This document shows, piece after piece, positions 50,244-59,844 of a stretch of DNA of 64,000 nucleotides. The notes under the pieces are model-generated. The model did not search any database, was not told the DNA's origin, and saw nothing but the letters and a program-made list of their open reading frames with translations. Positions within the stretch are counted from its first letter, which is position 1; every line of letters begins with the position of its first letter. The position numbers were made by a program, and so were the translations under genes. The stretch is from an uncultured Acetatifactor sp. (GTDB lineage Bacteria; Bacillota; Clostridia; Lachnospirales; Lachnospiraceae). Location: positions 1 to 64,000 of the forward strand of contig CAJUTJ010000145.1 in NCBI GenBank assembly GCA_910589655.1. Reading direction: 5' to 3'.

Positions 50244-52886
50244 TTATATATGCCAGATGGTAGCCGCCTTAAACAAATCGCCGTCCACCTCAAGGGAAAG
50301 CTCTCCGCCTTGCAGCTCCATAAAACTCTTCGCAATGGCAAGCCCCAGACCCGAGCCTTCCGTGTTGCGGGAAGCATCCCCCCGGACGAAACGCTCCGTC
50401 AATTCTGCCGTGTCCACGGTAATCTCCTGTGCGGAAATATTTTTCATTGTAATAATCACCGTATCGTCAATACGGAAACCGTTAATATAGACCCTTGTTC
50501 CGGGAAGGGCATACTTTGCGATATTTCCCAGAAGATTCTCATAAACACGGTAAGTCTTCTGACTGTCCAGAGGCAGGATAATCTTTTCGTCCGAGAGATT
50601 CATTCGCACATCCAGATTGGATGCGGCCAGTTTATCCGACATCTCAAAGGATACCTGCTTTACCAAATTCATAATATCCACATCCATAATATTCAGCGTA
50701 ATATTCTGGGAATTCGCCTTGCTGACCTCAAACAAATCCTCAATCAAAACCTTTAAACGCAAGGATTTCCTCTCTAAAGTATCCAGATATTCTCTCCGCT
50801 GCTGCTCCGTAATATTCTCATCCTTCAACAGATTAATGTAGGTGATGATGGCGGTCAAAGGTGTCTTCAAATCGTGGGACACATTGGTAATCAGCTCCGC
50901 TTTCATGCGCTGGCTCTTTGTCTCCTCTTCCACTGCATTCTTAAAACCGTTCTGGATACGGATTACCTGTGGCTTAAAGGGTTCAAATACACCCAGATCC
51001 TCAGTGATTGCCACATTCAAATTTCCCTCGGCAATCTCGTTGGTGGCATGGAGCAGCTGGCCGTATTTCTTCTGCAGGTCGCTGATATATTTTCTCAATG
51101 CCACATATAAAAACATGGAATAGACCGCGGTAATCGCAAAACCGCCGAACCACAGGCAGCTGATCAGGAATAGCACCACCGCATTAATCAAAACAATCTT
51201 GACAATCATCTTATTGGCATTTGTGGTCACATCAAAATGGCTCAGCGCATGATAGAAGCCCAAAACTTTTCCCTTAATAAAGGGGAAAATCCGGTAAAAT
51301 ATACATCTTTGCTTTATATACTCCTTTACTCCCAGTTCCCTCACCGCTCTGGCGCAAATGCCCAAATACCAGCCGCAGAAGAAAAACGCGGTAAGGCAGA
51401 CCATATTAATCAGAAAAACAGCGGCATAATCTAACTCAAAAGGAACAAAGTATGGCCCCAGCACTTTCTCCATTTTACCGCTTGCCGTATAGACAATCAG
51501 CCCGAAAATCCATTCGCCGAACACAGCAAAAACAACAATCCCTATGGCCAGCAAATATTCCAGCGGCAGACTGCATATTTTCACTTCCTTCCAAGGCTTC
51601 GAAATACCTGTCACCGGCAGCAGCAGCCCCAAAAGCAGAGCAATGAGAAGAAGCACAAGCAGGAATCCTCCCATATTAACCGACCGATAATACGCCCATT
51701 GTGACATCCTGCCGTAGCTTACGATGGAAGTGTGATAGCTGTTTCCACTGCTTAACGCGCTGGACACATAACGCATTTCCGTCTGCCCTTCCGCCCATTC
51801 TTCCTGCGAAATGCAATAAGTCACCGTACAGTCTGCCGGACCGCTGACAGCGCCGTATCGGGAGAAATTTTCTATGTCCCCATTTCCGATATAATCGCTT
51901 AATGTATTGGAACGGACGGCTTCATTGGCGTATTTCCTAATCTGGGCAGTATCCATTCCCGCCACATGATCTCCTACAGTCACTAATCCATGTTCGTTAA
52001 AAACAAAACTGATCTGGAAAAACGCATCCTCAATTCCCCGGTTCAAATCTTCATCGGACATATTCGTAAGATAAACACCCGATGTATTGTCCCGGATCAC
52101 ATAATCATAATTACTGTTTAAAATGCTGTAGCAGTTCTCCAATTCCTGAAAAAAGGTTTCCGCTCTTGTCACTCCGTCCCTTAATTCATAAAAATAATGT
52201 TCACTTCCCAGATCGGAATCAAGCATACCTTCAAAAGATGCAACTCTTTCCTGAAATGCTTCACTGTTTTCATCCCATGCGTTGGGAGACAGAATCCATT
52301 CAAATCCTTCCTTCGGCTGAAGATACAGTTCTTTATAATTTTTCTGCTCATCATTTTGGGCGTTGTACAGATCTTTGTACAGCAGATAGCAGTTTTGGTA
52401 CAGCCAAGTTATATTATTATATTCCTCTATAGGGCTGCTTTTATATTCTTCCGCCCTGTCACGGAAGAAATCGTACATACAGAACATAATAAGCGCAATC
52501 ACGGCGCTGACAAGGATTCCCCTGCCGATCCATGAATTTGCGTTTTTCCCCGATTTCCAGACAGTGTTTCTTTTAGTTTTCGCTGCGGAATCTTCCGCTG
52601 TCTTTCCGGCAGTTTTTCTTTCGGCTCCTGCTGCGGAATCTTCCGCTGTCTTTCCGGCAGTTTTTCTTTCGGTCTCCGTTGAGAAATTTTCCGTTGTCTG
52701 TTTGGTCTTTCCTTTCGCATTTCTGTTTGAGCGTCCGAAGAATCCTTCTCTGGCATTTTCTGCTGCGGAATCTATAACGCTCCCTTCCGGTTCCGTCCCT
52801 TTTGCATTTTCTGCAGTCTCTTTTCTTGTATTCTCTGTTATTTCTTCTGTCTGTATCACAACCTCCGGTAGTTTATTGTTTTCCAT
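50244..52886 (-). CDS. Large membrane sensor histidine kinase
   Basis: About 880 residues. A Lys/Thr/Ala-rich cytoplasmic leader of about 110 residues (with a 16-residue repeat such as AGKTAEDSAAGAERKT) precedes a first membrane segment, a large extracellular domain (about 140-390), and five or so further segments. Next are HAMP-like linker sequence (HATNEIAEGNLNVAIT), the phosphoacceptor helix ITNVSHDLKTPLTAIITYIN and a HATPase domain (LLGNIAKYALPGTRVY, SGLGLAIAKSFMELQGG). The long multi-helix sensor module is unusual and its signal is unknown. It directly follows its OmpR-type regulator (28-bp gap). The start codon is uncertain between 52886 and 52907. Confidence 0.88.
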   Translation of the reverse strand: MENNKLPEVVIQTEEITENTRKETAENAKGTEPEGSVIDSAAENAREGFFGRSNRNAKGKTKQTTENFSTETERKTAGKTAEDSAAGAERKTAGKTAEDSAAKTKRNTVWKSGKNANSWIGRGILVSAVIALIMFCMYDFFRDRAEEYKSSPIEEYNNITWLYQNCYLLYKDLYNAQNDEQKNYKELYLQPKEGFEWILSPNAWDENSEAFQERVASFEGMLDSDLGSEHYFYELRDGVTRAETFFQELENCYSILNSNYDYVIRDNTSGVYLTNMSDEDLNRGIEDAFFQISFVFNEHGLVTVGDHVAGMDTAQIRKYANEAVRSNTLSDYIGNGDIENFSRYGAVSGPADCTVTYCISQEEWAEGQTEMRYVSSALSSGNSYHTSIVSYGRMSQWAYYRSVNMGGFLLVLLLIALLLGLLLPVTGISKPWKEVKICSLPLEYLLAIGIVVFAVFGEWIFGLIVYTASGKMEKVLGPYFVPFELDYAAVFLINMVCLTAFFFCGWYLGICARAVRELGVKEYIKQRCIFYRIFPFIKGKVLGFYHALSHFDVTTNANKMIVKIVLINAVVLFLISCLWFGGFAITAVYSMFLYVALRKYISDLQKKYGQLLHATNEIAEGNLNVAITEDLGVFEPFKPQVIRIQNGFKNAVEEETKSQRMKAELITNVSHDLKTPLTAIITYINLLKDENITEQQRREYLDTLERKSLRLKVLIEDLFEVSKANSQNITLNIMDVDIMNLVKQVSFEMSDKLAASNLDVRMNLSDEKIILPLDSQKTYRVYENLLGNIAKYALPGTRVYINGFRIDDTVIITMKNISAQEITVDTAELTERFVRGDASRNTEGSGLGLAIAKSFMELQGGELSLEVDGDLFKAATIWHI
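52582..52677. repeat. 48-bp tandem repeat in the kinase N-terminal coding region
   Basis: Two copies of a 48-bp unit start at 52582 and 52630 (GCTGCGGAATCTTCCGCTGT on the plus strand). They encode a 16-residue repeat in the cytoplasmic leader of the histidine kinase. The unit length keeps the frame. Confidence 0.85.
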
Positions 52887-52914
52887 AATGGCAACCATAC
52901 CTTTCATAAAAGCA

Positions 52915-53625
52915 TTACTGCTTATCAATCTTATACCCCACACCCCAGACCACTTTCAGATACTTGGGATTCTTGGGATCTATCTCAATCTTTTCCCTGA
53001 TATTTCTCACATGTACCATGATAGTATCCGTGTTCACCGCTTTCTCATTCCAAATACGTTCATAAATCTCCTCCGCAGAAAATACTCTGCCCGGATTCTT
53101 AATCAACAACTGTACGATTTTAAATTCCATCGGGGTGAGCTTCACCGGTTCGCCGTCCACGGATACTTCCACCGTATCTTCGTTCAATTCCAAACCGCCT
53201 ATAGTATAAATATGTTCCCTTTCCTTATCTTCGCTTACCGCGTTCAGATACTTAGAGTATCTCCGCAGATGGGAATTGACTCTGGCCAACAGTTCCAAGG
53301 GTGTAAAGGGTTTTGTCACATAGTCGTCCGCGCCCATATTCAGTCCCATAATCTTATCCACTTCCTCTGATTTCGCGGACAGCATAATCACAGGAAATTC
53401 ATAATTCATAGAGCGGAGCTTCATCAACATAGTAACCCCGTCCATAACGGGCATCATAATATCTACGATGGCAAGATGCAGTTCCTGCTGTTCAATCACC
53501 TTTAAGCCCTCGGCGCCGTTGGATGCCTGATAGACATCATATCCCTGATTGCGCAGGTAGATTTCCACGCCTTCTCTGATTTCTTTGTCGTCTTCTACAA
53601 TTAAAATACGGTATTTACCTTCCAT
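52915..53625 (-). CDS. OmpR-family response regulator
   Basis: A 236-residue two-component regulator. The receiver domain (5-118) has the acidic pair in ILIVEDDKEIREG, phosphoacceptor Asp in AIVDIMMPVMDG, and the conserved Lys in ADDYVTKPFTPLELLARVN. The C-terminal winged helix (140-235) shows LTPMEFKIVQLLIKNPGRVF and TIMVHVRNIREKIE. It partners the large histidine kinase downstream. It overlaps the upstream glycosyltransferase gene by 25 nt. AGAAGAGGC precedes the ATG. Targets are unknown, probably envelope-related. Confidence 0.95.
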   Translation of the reverse strand: MEGKYRILIVEDDKEIREGVEIYLRNQGYDVYQASNGAEGLKVIEQQELHLAIVDIMMPVMDGVTMLMKLRSMNYEFPVIMLSAKSEEVDKIMGLNMGADDYVTKPFTPLELLARVNSHLRRYSKYLNAVSEDKEREHIYTIGGLELNEDTVEVSVDGEPVKLTPMEFKIVQLLIKNPGRVFSAEEIYERIWNEKAVNTDTIMVHVRNIREKIEIDPKNPKYLKVVWGVGYKIDKQ

Positions 53626-54788
53626 GCCTCTTCTTTTCCTTCTGTCAAATTGATAACACTATTATAATAGTGAACCGCCCGCAAAGCAACCGCTTCTTCT
53701 CTGTAGGCAAGGGCTGACTGTCCGGCGCATACTTCCATACGTTTCCTGATCTGCCCGTTTTCCAAAAAGGAAGCCAGTTCTCCCGCAAACTGCTCCGTAT
53801 CCTCCTCAGTTAATATACCGCTATAGCCGCTCTTTACTATGTCTTTTACACCGGAAGCTTCCACGGCAATGACGGGGGTTTTGCCCGCAAACGCTTCCAG
53901 AATAACAATTCCCTGAGTCTCCGTCTTAGAGGCGAACAAGAAACCATCCGCCGCCGCAAAATACGGTGCAATCTCTTGATTGGGTATTTTCCCGGTAAAA
54001 CGGATTTCTTCTGCCAAACCTAAGTCTGCGGCTGTCCGTTCATAGGTTTCCCTGTCGGGGCCGTCCCCGATCATCAGCATGCGAAATGGTTTTCCCCACC
54101 GCCGTTTAAACAATGCAAGGCTTTTTAAGAGGAATTCTACATTCTTTTCCTGTGCCATTCGAGATACGGTGATTAACAGAGGCATATTCTGTGATTGATA
54201 CTGTTCTCTGATTTTAGCGGTTTCTTCCTCCTGAACCTGAAAATTCGCATCCTCTATTCCGGTGGGAAGTATACCGATCCGCTCGGGATACAGCTTACAT
54301 ACTTCCACAAGATAATCCTTCATACCTTGTGTGGGTGCAAAGACAAAGTGACAATGCTTCAAAAAAGCGCGAAGGTATAACGGGGTCAGCTTTTCAATCA
54401 GCTTTGACTTTGTGTAACATTCCACATACTGCTCGTATCGGGTGTGATAAGTGAAAGTGAGTGGTATATTATACTTTCTTGACAGATAGACAGCAGTTCT
54501 GCCGATCAGCATAGGGTGATGTACATGGATGATATCAAAATTACGTTTCTTAAACTCCTCTTCTATCCGTTTGTCAAAAGGATTCGGCAGTACGATTCCT
54601 CCGATGAATTTTTTCATGCAGGTGGCATACCGGAACACATTTTCTTCCTCCACCTGTTCCTCATAGGTGGGCGCAAACACCGTCACCTGATGTCCCAGCG
54701 CCTCTAAGCCGTTCTTTAATCTCTCGATAGAAATGGGTACGCCTCCCATAAAAGGTTTATAATTATTTGTCATCAATGCTATTCTCAT
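53601..54788 (-). CDS. GT4 family glycosyltransferase
   Basis: A 395-residue GT-B enzyme. MRIALMTNNYKPFMGGVPIS is the typical N-terminus of diacylglycerol glucosyltransferases and related GT4 enzymes; the donor-binding site shows LFASKTETQGIVILEAFAGK near 285-305, with the EX7E pattern around it. The family makes glycolipid anchors or glycosylates polysaccharide lipids; this one most resembles 1,2-diacylglycerol 3-glucosyltransferases, but that is a by-eye impression. AGGAGGAAACC precedes the ATG. It overlaps the response-regulator gene and follows a 113-bp repeat array and dedA. Confidence 0.85.
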   Translation of the reverse strand: MRIALMTNNYKPFMGGVPISIERLKNGLEALGHQVTVFAPTYEEQVEEENVFRYATCMKKFIGGIVLPNPFDKRIEEEFKKRNFDIIHVHHPMLIGRTAVYLSRKYNIPLTFTYHTRYEQYVECYTKSKLIEKLTPLYLRAFLKHCHFVFAPTQGMKDYLVEVCKLYPERIGILPTGIEDANFQVQEEETAKIREQYQSQNMPLLITVSRMAQEKNVEFLLKSLALFKRRWGKPFRMLMIGDGPDRETYERTAADLGLAEEIRFTGKIPNQEIAPYFAAADGFLFASKTETQGIVILEAFAGKTPVIAVEASGVKDIVKSGYSGILTEEDTEQFAGELASFLENGQIRKRMEVCAGQSALAYREEAVALRAVHYYNSVINLTEGKEEAWKVNTVF

Positions 54789-54819
54789 GGTTTCCTCCTA
54801 TTCCAGTTCCGTCTCTTTT

Positions 54820-55101
54820 ATTCCAGTTCCGTCTCTTCACTACAATGCCTTTTGTCGGGGAAGGATTTTCATCTGCAGAGGGCGCAGCTGAAAATTCTTC
54901 CGGGCATTTCCGTTCCGAGACTGTTTTGTTTGATTCCAGTTCCGTCTCTTCACTACAATGCCCTTTGCCGGGGAAGGATTTTCATCTGCAGAGGGCGCAG
55001 CTGAAAATTCTTCCGGGCATTTCCGTTCCGAGACTGTTTTGTTTGATTCCAGTTCCGTCTCTTCACTACAATGCCTTTTGTCGGGGAAGGATTTTCATCT
55101 G
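54820..55101. repeat. 113-bp direct tandem repeat, about 2.5 copies
   Basis: Units begin ATTCCAGTTCCGTCTCTTCA at 54820, 54933 and 55046 (period 113 bp); a 20-bp partial unit lies just before at 54800. The third unit stops after TTTTCATCTG near 55101. The copies are nearly identical. They occupy the dedA to glycosyltransferase gap and encode no convincing protein. The unit includes a CATCTGCAGAGGGCGCAGCTG palindromic portion. Confidence 0.92.
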
Positions 55102-55128
55102 CTCCGTCTCTTCTATTTAAGGCCTTCC

Positions 55129-55644
55129 CTAAATTTTCTGTAGTAGTTCGAAGACTTGGTCTCCCATCAGGTAGCCGGCTCCTACAAACACCAGATTCCA
55201 TAAGAAGATGCCGCAGGTGGAGGCGGTTACGTACTTTACCAGATTCATCCGTATGACTCCCGCCGGAATGGATACAATGGTGCGGATCATGGGGAGAAGT
55301 TTTCCTACAAAGACTCCCATGCTTCCTTTAGACCGGATCCATTCCAGATTTTTCTCTAAAGGCTCTTTCTGTTTCGGGAACCGTTTGGTGTAAGCGCGCA
55401 GGAAAACCTCGCCGCCCTTTCGTCCCAATCCGTACAGCAGCAAGCTTCCCAGAAGCCCCGCCGCCACGGTGATTACCATAACCCAGAAGAAGCTGATGTT
55501 TCCCTTTGCCGCCATAATCCCCGACAGGGGCATGATAATTCCGGCCGGAAAACCGGGCAGATTCATATATTCCAAAAGCACAATCACAAAGATTGCCACT
55601 GCTCCGTATTTTGTAAAATAAAGGGTTAATGTAGAAATGTCCAT
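55129..55644 (-). CDS. DedA family membrane protein
   Basis: A 171-residue DedA/SNARE-associated family protein with four to five membrane segments. DedA proteins act in membrane homeostasis, and some are flippases for undecaprenyl phosphate or phospholipids. The pattern EYMNLPGFPAGIIMPLSGIM, GLGRKGGEVFLRAYTKR and the conserved GKLLPMIRTIVSIPAGVIRM are visible. It is slightly short. It may share a function with the glycosyltransferase downstream, separated by the repeat array. GAGGAGGAAAGAAC precedes the ATG. Confidence 0.92.
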   Translation of the reverse strand: MDISTLTLYFTKYGAVAIFVIVLLEYMNLPGFPAGIIMPLSGIMAAKGNISFFWVMVITVAAGLLGSLLLYGLGRKGGEVFLRAYTKRFPKQKEPLEKNLEWIRSKGSMGVFVGKLLPMIRTIVSIPAGVIRMNLVKYVTASTCGIFLWNLVFVGAGYLMGDQVFELLQKI

Positions 55645-55915
55645 GTTCTTTCCTCCTCATCTTCTTGCGGCAATCCCAAAACCACTCCGCACTTACCGAT
55701 AATTCATTATACAGAAATGCTTTTGGAATTGCTCTCTTAATTGGTATGGATAAAGCATAGACTCTAAAAATAAATGTCAACGTCAGAAAATTCAAAAGAA
55801 ATTCTAAAGAAATAATGTAAACTTTTGTAATGTATATATTTAATGATTTAATCCTGCCTGCTGCCCCATAAACAGCGGAATGCCGGATCTGGGGCAAATC
55901 ATTTGGCAAGGGACT

Positions 55916-56506
55916 TTACAGCATTTCCAAAAGCTCTTGCGCTTTTTCGCCGTAAGAAGTATTTTCCAGCTTTTCCAGCAAGGGTCTGGCATAAAGAAGA
56001 ACCCGATAAGAATAATACCAAAAGCTGTAAAATAAATCTTCATTTTCTTCGTAGATACTCAAAACGGAGTCCTCATCCTCATTTTCAGATGCCAAATATT
56101 CCTCTTTCAACATGTCGGAAAAGAAAGGGAGCATATCCTCAGCGTCACCCTCCTCTATTTCTCCACAAAAATCATAATAGCATTCGGCAATTAATACAAA
56201 GAAATCAAGTAAGGTCGTTATCATATAATCAGCGATTTGCCTTTCTTCCGTTTCGCCAACGGCATGTTCCAAACTGCGTACCAGAAATATCATGGCAAAA
56301 GGAGTGGAATGCCATAGAGTACCCTGATGCTCGATATCGTTCATGATTTCAGATAATGCATCTTTTACTGATGCAAGGCTGTCCATATTCCATATTTCTT
56401 CGAAATATTTCGGAAAATCCGAAGCCATGCCATAAGCGGTGCCAATTCTGTACCAAGGTATTTCTTCGATTGAGACATTTTGTACATATGCTTGATTTTT
56501 GTCCAT
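55916..56506 (-). CDS. Hypothetical acidic protein, possibly immunity-type
   Basis: About 196 residues, not recognised. It is helical and very acidic (SENEDEDSVLSIYEENEDLF), with repeated aromatic-rich helices (FVLIAECYYDFC, FYSFWYYSYRVLLYARPL) that resemble HEAT-type immunity proteins of polymorphic toxin systems, but no toxin gene is adjacent. GGGAGG lies about ten bases before the ATG at 56506. It stands alone between dedA and the ABC exporter. Confidence 0.65.
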   Translation of the reverse strand: MDKNQAYVQNVSIEEIPWYRIGTAYGMASDFPKYFEEIWNMDSLASVKDALSEIMNDIEHQGTLWHSTPFAMIFLVRSLEHAVGETEERQIADYMITTLLDFFVLIAECYYDFCGEIEEGDAEDMLPFFSDMLKEEYLASENEDEDSVLSIYEENEDLFYSFWYYSYRVLLYARPLLEKLENTSYGEKAQELLEML

Positions 56507-56797
56507 AATTATAGCCTCCCTGTCTGCAGTGTAAATCATCTGTGAGAAAAATGCCGCTTCTGGCTTCTGTATTCTTGACGGCGCAGCAAGTTCCCCCTTA
56601 CAGATTTTTAAATACTATGTCGTCTTTTGGTTTTACCGGTCTCCGATATATTTATCCCACAGTTCTATTTTCTGTCCCTGTGTTTTACCACTGTTTACGT
56701 GCTTCCTTTGCACCAAAATCTTGAGACTGCCGGACGCCAGAACGGGCGGCCTCTGCCCATTTTGTGCGCATCGGCGGCTCCGGCCTTTAATGCCCCA

Positions 56798-58603
56798 TCA
56801 GCTCTGTATCTGTTTCATGTTATAAAAAATTCCCTTCCGGGCCATCAGCTCGTCATATGTACCGTACTCCACGCACTGCCCCGCATGAATGACCGCAATT
56901 TTGTCCGCGTCCCGTATGGTGGAAAGCCGGTGGGCTACAATGAAGGTAGTTCTGTTTTCGGTTAAATTATTTACGGCCTCCTGAATCAGCTTTTCGGAAA
57001 TACTGTCCAGAGCCGAAGTGGCCTCATCCAGCAGGATAATTCTGGGTTCCCGAATCAGTGCCCTTGCTATGGAAATGCGCTGTCTTTGTCCTCCGGAAAG
57101 CTTTCCGCCGTGTTCTCCCACCATGGTATCCAAGCCCTTGGGAAGAGAATCCACCAATTCCCTCAGATTGGCCGCGTCTATCACTTGATCCAGCTTCTCC
57201 TGTGTCACATCTTCACAGCCATAAATAATATTCTCACGGATAGTTCCCGAAAACAATATGGAGGTCTGAGGCACAACGGCCAAATATTTCCGGTAAGAGC
57301 GCAGATCAATCCGGTTCAAATCATGGCCGTCCAGCAGCACCCTTCCGCTGTCCGCCAGATAAAAGCCGTTTACCAGATTTAAGATAGTGGATTTCCCGGC
57401 TCCCGATTCACCTACCAGCGCGATAGTCTCCCCTGTTCGCACCTCTAGGTTCAGGCCGTTCAAAGTATCGCTCTCTCCCTCATGGTATCTGAAATGAACA
57501 TTCTGAAATGAGAAATGTCCCTCCACATTTTCAATCTGTTCCTTTCCTTCATTGTGCTCCACATCCTCGGACAACAGCACTTCCCCGATAGAATTGACGG
57601 ACTCAATTCCCTTGGTGATAGTGGGAACAAGAGAAATAATAGCCGATACCTGATTGACAATGGTGGCGAAATAACTTTGATATAAAGTGATATCCCCCGC
57701 CATTATATTTCCGCGGAAAGCAAGAAACCCTGTAAAACAGAGGCAGATCACCTGAAAAATCTGAAAGATCGCCCAGCCCACGGAGCCGAACAGAGATTGG
57801 ATTAAGTCCAGCTTGTAGCCCTTTTCTGCCACGGCAAAGAGCTGCCCGCTCATCTTTTCCACTTCCTCTTCTTCCAATGCATGAGCACGGGTAACGGGAA
57901 TCAGCTCCACCATTTCCATAACTCTGGCAGAAGTCTCCTCCATCTCCTTTCGGAATTCCCGGTTTCTGCGCTTCATAACACTCCGAAAAGAGACCATGGT
58001 AACGGCCGCAATGGGGGTGGTAATCAGGAAAAAGAAAAATACCATCATGCTTCTCTGTACCGTAACCACCAAGGCCACCGAAATGTTCAACACTATGTTT
58101 AAGACACTCAGAAACATTTGCGTGGAAAGTCCCTCCACTGCTTCCACGTCCCGGATGATCTTAGACTGGAGGCGACCCGACTGTGTCTCTATATGATAAG
58201 ATATGGAGAGCTGCTGCAGTTTACGGATCAGCGCCTTCCTGAGCCCCGTCTCCGCATATCGGGTGGACTGGCTCTTATAATCGGTATACAGATAATTCAT
58301 GGGCACATTCAGGCATACCAAGAAAATCATCAAAACGGTGTAAAAAATAATGTTTCCGGTACTGTCAGGGCTTTGAGATGTAATATCGTTTATAATGTTT
58401 GCCGTCACAATGGGCAGCACCCACACGCAGGCATGTTTGCAGAAGAAAAAGAATACTGCCAACAGGAATTTATAATAATTCCCTTTGTACAGTGAAACTA
58501 AAATTTTCAAAGGATGCCCCTGATGCTTCCGATAGCATTCTATAAACCAATGCTCCGGCTCTATCCCCTTGGGAGCTCTCATTTTCTTTTCAAATGATGA
58601 CAT
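56798..58603 (-). CDS. ABC transporter, fused permease and ATPase
   Basis: A 601-residue type IV ABC exporter half-transporter. Six membrane segments span about 45-330, followed by the nucleotide-binding domain with Walker A VGESGAGKSTILN, signature KLSGGQRQRISIARAL, Walker B RIILLDEATSALDS and the H-loop VAHRLST. Such transporters dimerise and export lipids, peptides or drugs. The substrate is unknown. AAAAGGAG precedes the ATG. It is monocistronic, between the hypothetical gene and ilvC. Confidence 0.92.
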   Translation of the reverse strand: MSSFEKKMRAPKGIEPEHWFIECYRKHQGHPLKILVSLYKGNYYKFLLAVFFFFCKHACVWVLPIVTANIINDITSQSPDSTGNIIFYTVLMIFLVCLNVPMNYLYTDYKSQSTRYAETGLRKALIRKLQQLSISYHIETQSGRLQSKIIRDVEAVEGLSTQMFLSVLNIVLNISVALVVTVQRSMMVFFFFLITTPIAAVTMVSFRSVMKRRNREFRKEMEETSARVMEMVELIPVTRAHALEEEEVEKMSGQLFAVAEKGYKLDLIQSLFGSVGWAIFQIFQVICLCFTGFLAFRGNIMAGDITLYQSYFATIVNQVSAIISLVPTITKGIESVNSIGEVLLSEDVEHNEGKEQIENVEGHFSFQNVHFRYHEGESDTLNGLNLEVRTGETIALVGESGAGKSTILNLVNGFYLADSGRVLLDGHDLNRIDLRSYRKYLAVVPQTSILFSGTIRENIIYGCEDVTQEKLDQVIDAANLRELVDSLPKGLDTMVGEHGGKLSGGQRQRISIARALIREPRIILLDEATSALDSISEKLIQEAVNNLTENRTTFIVAHRLSTIRDADKIAVIHAGQCVEYGTYDELMARKGIFYNMKQIQS

Positions 58604-58644
58604 TACCCTACTCCTTTTGAATAATAATGTATTAAAATTAATTT

Positions 58645-58677
58645 CAGCAAAAGGGGGATGCCTGTAACAGCATCCCC
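58645..58677 (-). terminator. Rho-independent terminator of ilvC
   Basis: On the minus strand, GGGGATGC, TGTTACAG and GCATCCCC are followed by CTTTTGC, about 50 bp past the ilvC stop. Confidence 0.8.
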
Positions 58678-58724
58678 ACTGAAATTTTGCTTTATGAATG
58701 ACAGTACCCTGACATAACGCGAAA

Positions 58725-59744
58725 TTAGTTGTTAATCAGCTTATCCTCTTCATTATTCCAGCTGTAAAGCTTTCTGATCTCCTCGCCCACCTTCTCGGAA
58801 GAATGCTCGGAAGCCAGCTTTCTCATAGCTTTAAAGTGAACCTGTCTGCCTGCCGGAGACATGTCGAGGAGAAAGTCCTTAGCGAAAGTACCGTCCTGAA
58901 TATCGCTCAAAATCTTCTTCATAGCCTTCTTGGTCTCCTCGGTAACGATCTTAGGCCCGGTTATGTAATCTCCGTACTCCGCCGTATTGGAAATGGAATA
59001 TCTCATACCCGCGAAACCGCTTTGATAAATCAGATCTACAATCAGCTTCATCTCGTGGATACACTCAAAATATGCGTTTCTCTCGTCATATCCTGCCTCC
59101 ACCAATGTCTCAAAACCTGCCTGCATCAACGCGCACACACCGCCGCAGAGAACAGCCTGCTCACCGAACAAATCGGTCTCCGTTTCGGTACGGAAGGTGG
59201 TCTCGAGAACGCCTGCTCTGGCGCCGCCGATCCCCAATGCATAAGCCAGTGCCATATCCTGTGCCTTACCGGTTGCATCCTGCTCCACCGCGATAAGACA
59301 GGGAACACCCTTGCCCTCCTGATACTCGCTTCGCACGGTATGTCCGGGACCCTTCGGCGCAATCATGGTTACATCCACATCTGCGGGAGGTACGATGCAT
59401 CCGAAGTGAATATTGAAGCCGTGAGCAAACATCAGCATATTTCCGGCCTCCAGATTGGGCTCGATGTCCTTCTTATAGAGATCAGCCTGCTTCTCGTCGT
59501 TGATCAGAATCATAATAATATCGGCCTGCTTTGCAGCCTCGGCTGCGGTATATACTTCAAATCCCTGCTTTACTGCCTTATCCCAAGACTTGGAGCCCTC
59601 GTAAAGACCGATAATCACGTGACATCCGGAATCCTTCAGGTTCAACGCATGTGCATGTCCCTGACTTCCGTAGCCGATAATCGCGATGGTCTTTCCCTCC
59701 AGCAGAGAAAGATTACAATCTTCCTGATAAAAAATTTTTGCCAT
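58725..59744 (-). CDS. ilvC: Ketol-acid reductoisomerase
   Basis: A 339-residue class I enzyme of valine and isoleucine synthesis, converting acetohydroxy acids to dihydroxy acids with NADPH. IAIIGYGSQGHAHALNLKDS is the Rossmann motif (near 20-40), MIAPKGPGHTVRSEYQEGKG and the two metal-binding Glu/Asp residues of the knotted C-terminal domain follow. GGAGGAAAGAAAA lies before the ATG at 59744; an ATG seven codons upstream is excluded. ilvN lies upstream, and a terminator follows. Confidence 0.97.
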   Translation of the reverse strand: MAKIFYQEDCNLSLLEGKTIAIIGYGSQGHAHALNLKDSGCHVIIGLYEGSKSWDKAVKQGFEVYTAAEAAKQADIIMILINDEKQADLYKKDIEPNLEAGNMLMFAHGFNIHFGCIVPPADVDVTMIAPKGPGHTVRSEYQEGKGVPCLIAVEQDATGKAQDMALAYALGIGGARAGVLETTFRTETETDLFGEQAVLCGGVCALMQAGFETLVEAGYDERNAYFECIHEMKLIVDLIYQSGFAGMRYSISNTAEYGDYITGPKIVTEETKKAMKKILSDIQDGTFAKDFLLDMSPAGRQVHFKAMRKLASEHSSEKVGEEIRKLYSWNNEEDKLINN

Positions 59745-59844
59745 TTTTCTTTCCTCCATTTGCATTTGATAGGTGTACTCTCCGCTGTCCGGAAAGGCAC
59801 CCTGCTTCTCGATATATAACTGACAGGTTTTGCCCTGGAGCTAA

